Shown one piece after another: positions 36,840 through 46,336 of a stretch of 64,000 nt of DNA. Source of the DNA: Roseateles_C aquae (GTDB lineage Bacteria > Pseudomonadota > Gammaproteobacteria > Burkholderiales > Burkholderiaceae_C); assembly GCF_032337115.1 (NCBI RefSeq), contig NZ_JAVXZY010000013.1, positions 1 through 64,000 on the forward strand, read 5' to 3'. Position numbers and translations under genes: made by a program. Within the stretch, counting starts at the first letter, position 1, and each line of letters starts with the position of its first letter. A model generated the notes under the pieces. The model saw only the letters and a program-made list of their open reading frames with translations. It did no database searches and was not told the DNA's origin.

Positions 36840-37595
36840 TCAGGGCTTGCCATCGCCGGGTACCGGCGAAGTGACGACTTCGTATTCCTCGTCGTCGGCA
36901 AAGCTGCCGCGGCGCTGCAGATAGGCGTCGCGGATGAAGGTGTATTTGTCCAGCGCAATGCCCTCGAGCATCTCGCCGGCACGCAGGAAGTTGGCGCGGG
37001 CGTTGATGGTCTGCAGGCTGTAGATCGCCACCTTGCTCTGCCCCTCACGGAACAGCAGCGCCGGCGTGGCGGCCCGATCCCAAGGCAGGGCCAGCGAATC
37101 GCGCACCGACGAGGGGCCGAACAGCGGCCAGACGATGTAGGCACCGGTGCCAAAACCCCAGCGGCCAAAGGTCTTGCCCAGGTCCTCGGTGTTGCGCTCC
37201 AGACCGGCCTCGGAGGCGATGTCGATCAGCCCGGCAAAGCCGAGCGTCGAATTGACCGCAAAGCGCATGGTCTGCTGCACGGCCAGCTTGAAGCGCCCCT
37301 GCAGTACCAGATTGATCGCCGACCAGGCATCGCCCACATTGCTGAAGAAATTGTCGGCTGCCAGCCGCGCCGGCGCCGGGACGATCTCGCTGTAGGCAGT
37401 GGCGACCGGCTTGAGCAAATGCTTGTCGATCGACTCATTGAAGGAGAAGACCTTGCGGTTCCAATTCTCCCAAGGGTCGAGCTTCTGGCCCGCGGCCCCC
37501 GGGCCACGCAGCGAGGCACAGGCGGTCACGCTCAAGACCAGCGCGAAGATCGCGCTCAGGCGTAGCACACCTCGGCACGCGGCAACCCAGCTCAT
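36840..37595 (-). CDS. mlaA: Outer-membrane lipoprotein MlaA (VacJ)
   Basis: A 251-residue lipoprotein: signal peptide with lipobox LSVTAC (lipidated Cys26), then DPWENWNRKVFSFNESIDKH, FFSNVGDAWSAINLVLQG and GFGTGAYIVWPLFGPSSVRD, typical of VacJ. MlaA removes mislocalised phospholipid from the outer leaflet of the outer membrane. It overlaps the mlaD stop by 4 bp. Placement between mlaD and mlaC, rather than elsewhere in the genome, is common in betaproteobacteria. Confidence 0.96.
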   Translation of the reverse strand: MSWVAACRGVLRLSAIFALVLSVTACASLRGPGAAGQKLDPWENWNRKVFSFNESIDKHLLKPVATAYSEIVPAPARLAADNFFSNVGDAWSAINLVLQGRFKLAVQQTMRFAVNSTLGFAGLIDIASEAGLERNTEDLGKTFGRWGFGTGAYIVWPLFGPSSVRDSLALPWDRAATPALLFREGQSKVAIYSLQTINARANFLRAGEMLEGIALDKYTFIRDAYLQRRGSFADDEEYEVVTSPVPGDGKP

Positions 37596-38074
37596 TTCTT
37601 CTCTCCGCCGGTCGAGCCCGACTCGCCCGCCTTGTTGTAGAGAAACTGGCCGATCAGATTTTCCAGCACCACGGCGGACTGGGTCTGCTTGATGGTATCG
37701 CCGGCAACGAGGTTCTTCTCATCGGCGCCGGGCTCCAGGCCGATGTACTGCTCGCCGAGCAGACCGGCGGTCAGGATCTTGGCCGAGCTGTCCTTGGGAA
37801 ACTGCACGCCCTGATTGAGCTTCATCACGACACGGGCCTGGAAACTCTTGTCGTCGAATTTGATGGACTCGACGCGGCCGATCACCACACCGGCGCTCTT
37901 CACCGCCGCACGCGCCTTCAAACCACCGATATTGTCGAATTTGGCGCTGACCGTGTAGGTCTCGTCAAAGTTCAGGCTCAGCAGATTGCCAGCCTTGAGC
38001 GCCAGGAACAGCAAGGCCGCGCCACCCAAGAGCACGAACAACCCCACCCAGGCATCATGTTTCGAGGCTTGCAT
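37592..38074 (-). CDS. mlaD: MCE-domain substrate-binding protein MlaD
   Basis: A 160-residue protein with one N-terminal helix (about 9-28) and a single MCE domain (about 35-115) containing TVSAKFDNIGGLKARAAVKSAG, VIGRVESIKFD and the pore-loop region GLLGEQYIGLEPG. MlaD forms the periplasmic hexamer ring on the MlaE permease and hands over phospholipid. It lies 12 bp after mlaE and overlaps mlaA. Confidence 0.95.
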   Translation of the reverse strand: MQASKHDAWVGLFVLLGGAALLFLALKAGNLLSLNFDETYTVSAKFDNIGGLKARAAVKSAGVVIGRVESIKFDDKSFQARVVMKLNQGVQFPKDSSAKILTAGLLGEQYIGLEPGADEKNLVAGDTIKQTQSAVVLENLIGQFLYNKAGESGSTGGEKK

Positions 38075-38086
38075 CGCCTTTTCCCC

Positions 38087-38866
38087 TCAAATCGAAAACA
38101 TCATCGCGGTCAGCACAAAGTCCAGTGCCAGAACCGCCAGCGACGAGACCACCACGGTGCGGGTGGTCGCATAAGAAACGCCCTCGGGCGTCGGCTTGCA
38201 GGCATAGCCTTGCAGCAGCGCGACAAAGCTGACCGTCAGGCCAAACACGAGGCTCTTGATGACGCCATTGCCGACGTCGGCAAACACGTCCACGCCGCCC
38301 TGCATCTGCGACCAGAAGGCACCGCCATCGATGCCGATCAGCACCACGGCCACCAGCCAGCCGCCGAGCACGCCCACCGCAGAAAAGACCGCAGCCAACA
38401 AGGGCATGGCAATCAGTCCGCCCCAGAAGCGTGGCGCCAGCACCCGAGTGATCGGGTCGACCGCCATCATCTCCATCGCCGTCAGCTGCTCGCCGGCCTT
38501 CATCAGACCGATTTCTGCCGTCAGCGAAGTGCCGGCGCGGCCAGCGAATAGCAGCGCCGAGACCACCGGCCCGAGTTCGCGCACTAGGCTCAGCGCCACC
38601 AACAGACCAACCGCCTCGGCCGAGCCATAGCGTTGCAACGTGTAATAGCCCTGAAGCGCGAGCACAAAGCCGACGAAGAGGCCTGACACGCCAATGATGG
38701 ACAGTGAGCGGTTGCCCAACAGGTAGATCTGCTCCCGCACCAGCGAGAAGCGCAGCAGCGCCCGCGGCGAACTCAGCAGCAGACGCAGAAACAGCCGCGA
38801 GGCCGCGCCGATATCGGCCAGTTGAGCCCGCAGGCTGCGCCCGATGTGAATGGGCAGGCGCATCAT
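38087..38866 (-). CDS. mlaE: Phospholipid ABC transporter permease MlaE
   Basis: A 259-residue permease with five to six membrane helices and the conserved MlaE/YrbE patch GPVVSALLFAGRAGTSLTAE, followed by MKAGEQLTAMEMMAVDP. It is the inner-membrane channel of the Mla transporter. Its start overlaps the mlaF stop by 4 bp. Confidence 0.95.
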   Translation of the reverse strand: MMRLPIHIGRSLRAQLADIGAASRLFLRLLLSSPRALLRFSLVREQIYLLGNRSLSIIGVSGLFVGFVLALQGYYTLQRYGSAEAVGLLVALSLVRELGPVVSALLFAGRAGTSLTAEIGLMKAGEQLTAMEMMAVDPITRVLAPRFWGGLIAMPLLAAVFSAVGVLGGWLVAVVLIGIDGGAFWSQMQGGVDVFADVGNGVIKSLVFGLTVSFVALLQGYACKPTPEGVSYATTRTVVVSSLAVLALDFVLTAMMFSI

Positions 38867-39711
38867 GGCGCAATTCCTTCTTGTTCGGGCAGGCCGAAAT
38901 CCGCCTGCACCGACTTGGCTGGCTGGTGGAAACGCACGGGCCCATCGGCCTCGGCGCGCACGAACTGGCGCACCAGCGGATCTTCGCTGTCGCGCAGCTG
39001 CTGCGGCGTCCCCTGAGCGACCACCCGGCCGTTGGCCACCATAGCCACCTGGTCGGCAATCTGAAAGGTCTCGTGCAGATCGTGCGAGACGATGATGCTG
39101 GTCAGGCCCAGCGCATCGTTCAAATCACGGATCAGCCGCGCGGCGACGCCCAGAGAAATCGGATCCAGCCCGGCAAAGGGCTCGTCATACAGCACCAGGT
39201 CGGGGTCCAGTGCAATCGCGCGGGCCAGCGCCACGCGGCGCGCCATACCGCCGGACACCTCGCTGGGCATCAGATCGCGAGAACCGCGCAGGCCCACCGC
39301 ATTGAGCTTCATCAGCACCAGGTCGCGCAGCATGGCCTCGGGCAGCTTGGTGTGCTCGCGCAGCGGGAAGGCGACGTTCTCAAACACCGACAGATCGGTA
39401 AACAGCGCGCCGAACTGGAACAGCATGCCCATGCGCCGACGCACGGCATAGAGCTGCTCACGGTCCATCTGGGCCAGATCCTGACCGTCGAAAAAGACCT
39501 GGCCACTCAGCGGCTTGATCTGCCCGCTGATCAGGCGCAGCACCGTGGTTTTGCCGCCGCCGGAGGTGCCGATCAAGGCCAGCAGGCTGCCGCGATCGAC
39601 GCGCAGATTGACATGCTCCAGGATGATGCGGTCGCCATAGCCGCAGCTGACATCGCGCAGTTCGATCAGCGGCGCGTCATCGACCGGAAGAATCGAGGAA
39701 TAGGGGGCCAT
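38863..39711 (-). CDS. mlaF: Phospholipid ABC transporter ATPase MlaF
   Basis: A 282-residue ATPase with Walker A GTSGGGKTT near 48-56, signature SEVSGGMARR, Walker B LVLYDEPFAGLDP and VSHDLHE. It is the ATP-hydrolysing subunit for MlaE. First gene of mlaFEDACB, all six on the minus strand. The C-terminal extension after the ATPase fold is short and not recognised. Confidence 0.96.
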   Translation of the reverse strand: MAPYSSILPVDDAPLIELRDVSCGYGDRIILEHVNLRVDRGSLLALIGTSGGGKTTVLRLISGQIKPLSGQVFFDGQDLAQMDREQLYAVRRRMGMLFQFGALFTDLSVFENVAFPLREHTKLPEAMLRDLVLMKLNAVGLRGSRDLMPSEVSGGMARRVALARAIALDPDLVLYDEPFAGLDPISLGVAARLIRDLNDALGLTSIIVSHDLHETFQIADQVAMVANGRVVAQGTPQQLRDSEDPLVRQFVRAEADGPVRFHQPAKSVQADFGLPEQEGIAP

Positions 39712-39837
39712 GTGCCTGGAGCGAACGGGCCAGGGGCCCGAAGTCGAAAGGGCACATCATAGGGGAAACACCAAGCGGGTGTTGAAGGGCATGGCCAAGG
39801 CCCCTGTTGAGCGGCCACTCTAGGCTCCAGCGGGCCG

Positions 39838-40509
39838 CTACCGCTGCCCCGCCCCGTTGACGCCTCGCGCGGCCACCCGGGTTGCTGGATCCTGTTCGTA
39901 GCTCAACTCGACAAGCACCCTCGACTTCACCGCCTGCCCGCCCCACTCACCCGGCGCGAAACGCGTGGCCAGAAAGGCTTGACGGGCCACCTCTAGCAGT
40001 GCGGCCGGAAGCTCGCCATCGTCAAGCTTGGCATCGCGTACCAGGCCCGACTCATCGATGTAGAGTGCCAACACGGCTTGGTACTGGTCCTTGTCAACGG
40101 TCACATCCGGCCACTCGAGCATGACCGGTGCCAACGCCTGCGGAGCACGGCTCAGCAGGGGGCGGGGCAAGTAGTCGAGCCATGGGTCGGCCACGCTCGC
40201 CAGGCTGGCCAGTTCAAGCGCCGGCAATGCCGTGAGAACAGGCTGCCCGGCAGCCACGGCTTCCACACGGCGTTCAGATGCCTCCCCAGCGCTCGGCGGC
40301 GCCAGCCTGCCCATCCTCACACGCGGCGCTTTCGTTGCTGCGTCGCTGGCCGGCTGTCGCAGTTGCACGGCCGTCGTCGGCCGCTTGCCCGGCGGCGCCG
40401 GCGCAGCCTTCCCCGCAAGCAGCCCAAGATGCAGGCCGCTGGCCAGCAGCAGGCAGACCCACCAGGCCCTGCCACCGACATAGCCTAGCGGTCGACCAAT
40501 TCCCGCCAT
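39838..40509 (-). CDS. TonB C-terminal-like envelope protein
   Basis: A 223-residue protein with one N-terminal helix (about 12-32, with WWVCLLLASGLHLGLLAG), a Pro/Ala-rich stretch and a C-terminal part (about 130-210: VLALYIDESGLVRDAKLDDG, FLATRFAPGEWGGQAVKSRVLVEL) that resembles TonB-type C-terminal domains. The ATG at 40509 overlaps the end of pilY1 by 25 bp, so it is probably translated from the same transcript. No ExbB or ExbD genes are adjacent. A role in pilus biogenesis is not established, and energising a receptor is equally possible. Confidence 0.7.
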   Translation of the reverse strand: MAGIGRPLGYVGGRAWWVCLLLASGLHLGLLAGKAAPAPPGKRPTTAVQLRQPASDAATKAPRVRMGRLAPPSAGEASERRVEAVAAGQPVLTALPALELASLASVADPWLDYLPRPLLSRAPQALAPVMLEWPDVTVDKDQYQAVLALYIDESGLVRDAKLDDGELPAALLEVARQAFLATRFAPGEWGGQAVKSRVLVELSYEQDPATRVAARGVNGAGQR

Positions 40510-43500
40510 GAGGCACGCTTGGTGCTGCTGCTAGGCACCGGTGGCTTGGGTACCGGTTGCGCCTGAGGCGGCTGGCCGAAGAAGTTGACGATCACGCCAT
40601 TGCCTGTGTGCAGTGCTTCGATTGTGATCCCGGTGATCAGGGAGTTTGCATAGTGCACCCCGACGTTGGACCCGGTGTTCGATCCATTGGCAATATCGAG
40701 GTAGTACAGCCATGAAGACCCGCCCCCTGGTGTGCACGAAGCGACACTTTGCGGAATATTGGATGCCGCGACCAAGGTGTTGAACTGCAGCGACATATCC
40801 ACGTTGATGCGTTCGCGGCTGTCTGGCAGGTCGACAAACCAGCCGTTCTTCAAGGTCCAGTCAACTGGATTCGCACTTGCCGTGCGGACCGATCCCGTCG
40901 TCACCAGGGTCTGCTCAACCAGTGTTGAACCGGCACGCACATCACCAAGTCCGGTAGCGCTCAAATTGTCCTTGATTGCATAAATGCTCTGCTGATCAGC
41001 ATTTGTCATGTCGGACAGGCCCAACATCTTGCCGGTGCCCACAAAGACAACCGGCGCCTTGTAGCCGCGGTAGTCCACCTCGGCCAGCTGCGGCGCCGTG
41101 GTGATGGGCTGAACCTTGGTCCCGACCTTGAGTTGTGCGAGTTGCACGACGGTAGGGCTGGTTGCCTCCGTGTCAAAGCGCCAGAGGTTGCCCAGGGTGT
41201 CGCCGGCGTAGAAACGCTCGGCGCGGTTATTTGTGTCCGCAATGACCCAGGCGTTCAGGGGACCGAGTCCTGCCGGTGTTGCAGCACTGCCTGCCGAAGT
41301 GGACAGGTCGAGCAGCAAGGAGCCGGTGACCGCATTCAAGAGGAACAGATGCCCAAGGCCATCGCCCACATTGTTATAGCCCGAGCTCAGCGCCACCACC
41401 CAGGTGCCGTTGCTGCGCTTGGTGATCACAGGCTGGGCAAAGCTGAGCCCCAAATTGGTGTTTGTAAATTCCCAGAGTGCCGCTGGATGTTCCGGGTCGG
41501 TGATGTCAAGCGCGTAATAGCCCTTTCCTCCAGCACCGAGACCGCCGACAAGAATCGTGCGCCAGTTCGTGCCGTCATAGACATCGGCCGCTACCGGCGT
41601 GGCGTCAACATAGAACTGGTGGGCGGACGAATAGCCGCGGTCAGCGAGCTTGTAGAGGTTGCCAAGCACCATGCTCGGAATGAAGGCCCAAACTTCGTCG
41701 CCCGTCTGAGCATCAAAAGCGTGCAGCATGCCGTCGTTGGCGCCGACATAGACCATCGCCTTGCGTGAACGCTGGTTGGTCTTGTAGCTCGCATAACCGC
41801 TATCGCTATACGACAGCGGCGGCGCGCTGACAAAAACCGGCGACGAGCCCACCATATCACCGAGCATTTCCGTGCGAGCTCGATAGACAGTCTTCTCCGT
41901 CCCACGCAAATAGCTCACCAGTTCTGATCCGGAGTTCGCGGTCGCCTGGTCAGTCGATCCCAGCGAAGCGCAATGTGACATTGCGCTGCAGCGGTTGTCC
42001 ACATAGCCCGTCATGCTGTCGGCCGTGAGATTGGCATAGGTGAAGTCACGCAATCCCGTGCCAGCCTTGTAGTAATAGATCTTGCGCGCATTGTTCAGCT
42101 TGAGCCGTGCCGCCGCACTCCAGGTGGCGATATCGTTGCCAGCACCATCCAGCACCAATGGCGCTCCTGTGCTCAGATTCAGCAGGTAGGCGCGCAGGTC
42201 ACCCGTCCATATCGATGATGTGTAGCGAGCGATATACACACTGTTGTTGCCGGCCACCGGTTGCAAGGTGCTCAACGCCGCGGCGGAGCCTGAGCCGGTC
42301 AACTGCGCAATCTGCGTCAGTGCCGCGTTCAATCCTGACGAAACGGCACTGGGATCAGCCGCATTGAAGAACTTGCCACGCCCGTTGACAGCGGCGTGCC
42401 ACAGATCATCAACATTGGCCGCGTTGGCGCCGTCGGACGGATTGGGCCACTGCTTGTTGCCTTGCGTCAGACTGAGGAAGTCACCAGACGGTGTCGTCTC
42501 ATAGTTCGGGTCGTACTTGATGGTGCCGCTTTGGCCCAGACTCATCGTGTACGTCGTCATGTGCTGCCAGGTGGCCGTGTCTTTCCCCAAGGGCGCCACG
42601 TTATTGGCGCAGACGTCCGTGCCATCAGACAGCGTGCAATTGTTCAGCGCTGTGGTCCGCAAATCGGTGTTGTAGAAATACATGGCCACGTCGGCCAAGG
42701 AGTCCGACGACCCGCCGGTGCCGTTGGCAGCACTCGCGTCCTTCATGCCCAAGGCTGCGCTGCCATCTTGCTGACCCACCGTGGTCGTGCCGTCCAGCAT
42801 GAATGGCCCATAGGTCGTCGTTTCCGAATTGGTGTTCCACGCGCCATCAGTGGCCAAAATGGTGAAATTCTTCTGGCACGAGTACTGCAACGGATCGAGA
42901 TCCTGACCGGGCGCCTTGTTGGCGAAATACCGCCCCGCATTGGAAAGCGCGCCTCGCAACGGCGTCCAGCCCGAGTTCTTCGGACCGTGCAGCATCGTAT
43001 AAAAGTTGGTTTTCTGTGTGCTGCCAAAGTCGCGAATGTGGAGAAAGTTGTTGTTTCCGCTGGACTCAGCCATCGAGTAGTTGAGGATGGTGTCGTAGCC
43101 GACGCGGAACTTGCTGTCGATATCCTTGAAGGCCAGGCTGACGACGGTCTGCATCATCTTCATCCGTGTCGAGTAATACGCTGACCAGTTGGCAAACTTC
43201 TGCAGATTGCTGTCGTTCAGCGTCAAGAACTGGCGGGTAAACACGCCGGAACCAGGTGTCGACCCAATAAGACTGTTGCACTCACCATAAAAGGTCGTGC
43301 CCGTCTGAACGCTACCCGCACTATCAAACGTGTAGCCGAGCTTGGACTGGCTGCCCGAATAGCTGAAATACCAAACTGGCGGATAGTTGACGCCAACCGC
43401 GGGCTTATCCAAGTTCAAGCTCGTCGTTGAGGCAGCAACGACGGCTACGGTCAGCGTGCCCCCGTTTTGATCGCTGGTATCCCAGCTGGTCACGGTTCCC

Positions 43501-44036
43501 AACATCCATCGCGTTGGATGGTCAGCGTCGTAGACAGCCACCTCTGATCCGACTGGATACCATTTACCACTCGGCTTCTTCCCACTGACGGTCATCGTGA
43601 TCGAGCCGCTGGTGACTGGCGTATTGGTCGTTGGGGAGACGAAGCTGACGTAGCGATCGGAATTGCTTGCCGTGTAGAGGTAAGCATTCATCAGATTCGT
43701 CCAAGACGCATCAGCAAACGCCGTCCCACTGCCATCCACAGGCTTGGGATAGGCCTGACTCGGATCGAAAGCCAGACCATTGCATTGCGCGGCCTTCCGC
43801 CCGTACTTGCTGGAGCTGAAACCCGCCTCTTCAGGCAGATAGTCCGAAGCCATGCTCCCGGAGTCGTCGAGAATGAAAAGCACATTGGGCTTGACCGGTG
43901 TGGCCGTTGCGGACAACAGCGGTGCAGTCGCGATATCAGTGACAGCCGCTTGCACAGCAATGGCAAGCGACAGTCCGCCCAAAGCCAGCAGAAGCTGCGT
44001 GGAGCGACATATCGAAGCAATGAGCTTGGTTTTCAT
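40485..44036 (-). CDS. pilY1: Type IV pilus tip protein PilY1
   Basis: A 1183-residue secreted protein: signal peptide (about 1-28), a von Willebrand A-like N-terminal domain starting at NVLFILDDSGSMASDY with the DxSxS metal site, and a C-terminal beta-propeller (about 690-1080) with KAMVYVGANDGMLHAFDAQTG and TLGNLWRFD. PilY1 sits at the pilus tip, primes pilus assembly with the minor pilins and can act as adhesin. The ATG at 44036 follows GGAGGT closely. It is preceded by pilX and followed by the TonB-like gene. Confidence 0.95.
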   Translation of the reverse strand: MKTKLIASICRSTQLLLALGGLSLAIAVQAAVTDIATAPLLSATATPVKPNVLFILDDSGSMASDYLPEEAGFSSSKYGRKAAQCNGLAFDPSQAYPKPVDGSGTAFADASWTNLMNAYLYTASNSDRYVSFVSPTTNTPVTSGSITMTVSGKKPSGKWYPVGSEVAVYDADHPTRWMLGTVTSWDTSDQNGGTLTVAVVAASTTSLNLDKPAVGVNYPPVWYFSYSGSQSKLGYTFDSAGSVQTGTTFYGECNSLIGSTPGSGVFTRQFLTLNDSNLQKFANWSAYYSTRMKMMQTVVSLAFKDIDSKFRVGYDTILNYSMAESSGNNNFLHIRDFGSTQKTNFYTMLHGPKNSGWTPLRGALSNAGRYFANKAPGQDLDPLQYSCQKNFTILATDGAWNTNSETTTYGPFMLDGTTTVGQQDGSAALGMKDASAANGTGGSSDSLADVAMYFYNTDLRTTALNNCTLSDGTDVCANNVAPLGKDTATWQHMTTYTMSLGQSGTIKYDPNYETTPSGDFLSLTQGNKQWPNPSDGANAANVDDLWHAAVNGRGKFFNAADPSAVSSGLNAALTQIAQLTGSGSAAALSTLQPVAGNNSVYIARYTSSIWTGDLRAYLLNLSTGAPLVLDGAGNDIATWSAAARLKLNNARKIYYYKAGTGLRDFTYANLTADSMTGYVDNRCSAMSHCASLGSTDQATANSGSELVSYLRGTEKTVYRARTEMLGDMVGSSPVFVSAPPLSYSDSGYASYKTNQRSRKAMVYVGANDGMLHAFDAQTGDEVWAFIPSMVLGNLYKLADRGYSSAHQFYVDATPVAADVYDGTNWRTILVGGLGAGGKGYYALDITDPEHPAALWEFTNTNLGLSFAQPVITKRSNGTWVVALSSGYNNVGDGLGHLFLLNAVTGSLLLDLSTSAGSAATPAGLGPLNAWVIADTNNRAERFYAGDTLGNLWRFDTEATSPTVVQLAQLKVGTKVQPITTAPQLAEVDYRGYKAPVVFVGTGKMLGLSDMTNADQQSIYAIKDNLSATGLGDVRAGSTLVEQTLVTTGSVRTASANPVDWTLKNGWFVDLPDSRERINVDMSLQFNTLVAASNIPQSVASCTPGGGSSWLYYLDIANGSNTGSNVGVHYANSLITGITIEALHTGNGVIVNFFGQPPQAQPVPKPPVPSSSTKRASWRELVDR

Positions 44037-44076
44037 AGGACCTCCAGTGACTTGACTGCAGCACACAGCCGCCAAA

Positions 44077-44739
44077 TCAGAAATGAACCAGCGTCTCGGT
44101 AAATGCGACAGTGCCACGTGGACCGAGACTGCGGGTGACGATGCGGTAGTAAGCGCTGTAGGTGGCGCCGCCGAATCGCATGTAGTTCGTGGTGTTCAGG
44201 CTACCTCGCCCGGCGCCTTGCGCATTCGCACTGAGCACAGGAACCGCGCAGTTATTGCCGGCCGCAGTGGTACCGACCGCCGTGCAAAGCCGGGTGATGA
44301 CGTAGCGAACCGACGTGTCGCCAACTGTCACCGCCGGACTCGGCGCAATGCAGACTGGCGCCCCAGCAGCGCCGGCTGTGCCCGCGCAGTTGTCACCCGC
44401 CCAGTCCACTTGTGCCATCACATTGGCTGAACCCAAGGTTCGACCGGTCACGTCTAAGTCGTCGCGGCTGGCCGCGTAGTACCCCTGGGCGACCACGTCG
44501 GCATCAAGGACGGTGCCCGCGAGATTGGCCCGCAGCCAGCTCACCGCAGCCTCAGCGCCTTTCGCACTGGCCGACACCCCGCCCTGCTTGTAGCTCAGAT
44601 TGCCCAGCGCCAGCACGCCGGCGTCAACGGAGCGAATCAAGGCCACGGCGCCCATGGTCAGGGCCACCAGCGCCAGCAGCGCAAAGATCAGCGCCATGCC
44701 GGACTGCGCCGAACTGGCATTGCGTCGGGTGTTGAGCAT
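44077..44739 (-). CDS. pilX: Minor pilin-operon protein PilX
   Basis: A 220-residue protein with an N-terminal PilX-like segment (SGMALIFALLALVALTMGAVALI) and the following ALGNLSYKQGG. PilX belongs to the minor pilin complex that initiates pilus assembly with PilV, PilW and PilY1. The ATG at 44739 is adjacent to the pilW stop; a TTG at 44754 is unlikely. The C-terminal half holds four Cys residues that could pair. Confidence 0.9.
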   Translation of the reverse strand: MLNTRRNASSAQSGMALIFALLALVALTMGAVALIRSVDAGVLALGNLSYKQGGVSASAKGAEAAVSWLRANLAGTVLDADVVAQGYYAASRDDLDVTGRTLGSANVMAQVDWAGDNCAGTAGAAGAPVCIAPSPAVTVGDTSVRYVITRLCTAVGTTAAGNNCAVPVLSANAQGAGRGSLNTTNYMRFGGATYSAYYRIVTRSLGPRGTVAFTETLVHF

Positions 44740-44741
44740 GA

Positions 44742-45884
44742 TCAGGACTTCCAACGTTGATTGCGCAACGGAACGATGGTGTCAAAGAGCTTGTAGCGAT
44801 AGTGTTTCCAGTCGCTCTGACTCGATATGTCCATGGCGACACACTTGCTCGCGCCGCATGTGGCCGCGTCCGCTACCGTTCCGGTCGTCCCTACATCCCA
44901 TTGCGGTACGGCTGGCGTGACCTCATCCTTTTCAAACTGGCTGCTGCGCGCCAAGACGGCGATGCGAACGGCCAGCACGTTCTGCCATTCGGCGTTGTTG
45001 CTGGGGGTCGTGTAGTCGTAGGTATCAACGACACCGTTGCCTGCCGCCGAGCGTCCATACATCGCCTTGAACATGACGATATTGCCCTGCAACTCGACGC
45101 TGTTGCGGCTCAGATTGCTGGTGTCAAGCGCCGCGGCCAACAGGCGCCGGTTCGCATCCACCGAATAGATGATGTCAACCATGCGCCCGAGATTGACGAG
45201 GAAGGCCCCGTCAACTGTTGCCTGCGCCGGATGCTTGGCGGCGTTCCAGCCCGCCTGATCGTCAGCTCGCGGAACCACCTGCGCACCAGGCACGCCGGTG
45301 ACCTGGAACATGCCGCAGGGCTGATTTGCACCGATCACGGCCACCATCAAGTCACCCTGACGGATGCTGATTGACGAAAACACGTTGTAGCTGGTCTTGG
45401 GTTGCACGCCTCCGACCGCGTTGGGGTCGTAGTGCGGACCGATGATGCGCGACGGGATGGTGTAACCCACGGTCGACAGGGTGGCCGGACGGGGGTCGAT
45501 GAACTTGGAGCTCGATATCACCCGAAGTTGGTCACTGGCACCGGCGGCGCCTTGAGTGATCAGCACCGGCGCCAGCACGGCCGGCATTTGCGCGGCTGCC
45601 ACGCCGCCAAAGGACGCTTGCAACGAGCAGCCCAGCGCCGGCGCTTCGCTGGCGAATCCATAGCCGGCCATCAGCAGCTCGCGCTGGATTGAGTACAGGG
45701 CAAGGCTACCGCTGACTTGCGCGTCACTTCCCTGTGTCGTGCCCCGCCGCTGCCCCTCGGCTGAGCTCAGTACGGTTGCGATTACCAGCGTGCAGAGCAA
45801 ACCGATCAGCAAGCCGACCGAGACTTCTACCAGCGAGAAGCCAGTCTGAAGGGGTCTGCGATGAGTGTGATTCACTGACTTCAT
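44742..45884 (-). CDS. pilW: Minor pilin PilW
   Basis: A 380-residue protein with the prepilin motif TGFSLVEVSVGLLIG near its N terminus, followed by a long, less conserved C-terminal domain. PilW is a minor pilin of the tip complex. The ATG at 45884 overlaps the pilV stop by 4 bp (ATGA), with pilX starting 2 bp after its own stop, so translation is tightly coupled. Confidence 0.92.
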   Translation of the reverse strand: MKSVNHTHRRPLQTGFSLVEVSVGLLIGLLCTLVIATVLSSAEGQRRGTTQGSDAQVSGSLALYSIQRELLMAGYGFASEAPALGCSLQASFGGVAAAQMPAVLAPVLITQGAAGASDQLRVISSSKFIDPRPATLSTVGYTIPSRIIGPHYDPNAVGGVQPKTSYNVFSSISIRQGDLMVAVIGANQPCGMFQVTGVPGAQVVPRADDQAGWNAAKHPAQATVDGAFLVNLGRMVDIIYSVDANRRLLAAALDTSNLSRNSVELQGNIVMFKAMYGRSAAGNGVVDTYDYTTPSNNAEWQNVLAVRIAVLARSSQFEKDEVTPAVPQWDVGTTGTVADAATCGASKCVAMDISSQSDWKHYRYKLFDTIVPLRNQRWKS

Positions 45885-46336
45885 GGCTGCACCCAAGCTG
45901 AGGTGTCATATTGGTGGGCGCCCTCGTTGGGCACACTCCAGCCAATATGGATAGCGACCTCACCGGTCGTGGCATCGACTATGGTGACCCTGGAACTACC
46001 GCCAGGTAACTCGCGAACGACCTTGTCCTGCCAGTCCTTGCAGCGTGCATAGCTGGCGCATGCATTCCCACCGTAGCTCGCCAGATTCGCTGCGGCATCG
46101 GACCACATGATGCCGACCAATTCACTGGCCAGATTGGCCGCGTCGGCTCGCACCTTGGCGCTGGACTGCGCTCGAGTCATCGAAGCCTGAAGGCCAACCA
46201 GGCCGAGCACACCAAAGGCAAATATCAGGATACCAACCAGGGCCTCCAGCAAGGCGATGCCTTGCTGGCTTTTCCGGCTCCGTCGGCTGACGATCGGCAG
46301 TTGCTTCAATTTGCGCCCCTTAGCAACGGCGTGCAT
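45881..46336 (-). CDS. pilV: Minor pilin PilV
   Basis: A 151-residue protein with a prepilin-type leader and QQGIALLEALVGILIFAFGVLGLVGLQ, typical of PilV. The ATG at 46336 gives a 17-bp overlap with the 3' end of fimT. The leader before the cleavage site (about 24 residues) is long but basic, as for related minor pilins. It belongs to the pilE-fimT-pilV-pilW-pilX-pilY1 run. Confidence 0.88.
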   Translation of the reverse strand: MHAVAKGRKLKQLPIVSRRSRKSQQGIALLEALVGILIFAFGVLGLVGLQASMTRAQSSAKVRADAANLASELVGIMWSDAAANLASYGGNACASYARCKDWQDKVVRELPGGSSRVTIVDATTGEVAIHIGWSVPNEGAHQYDTSAWVQP

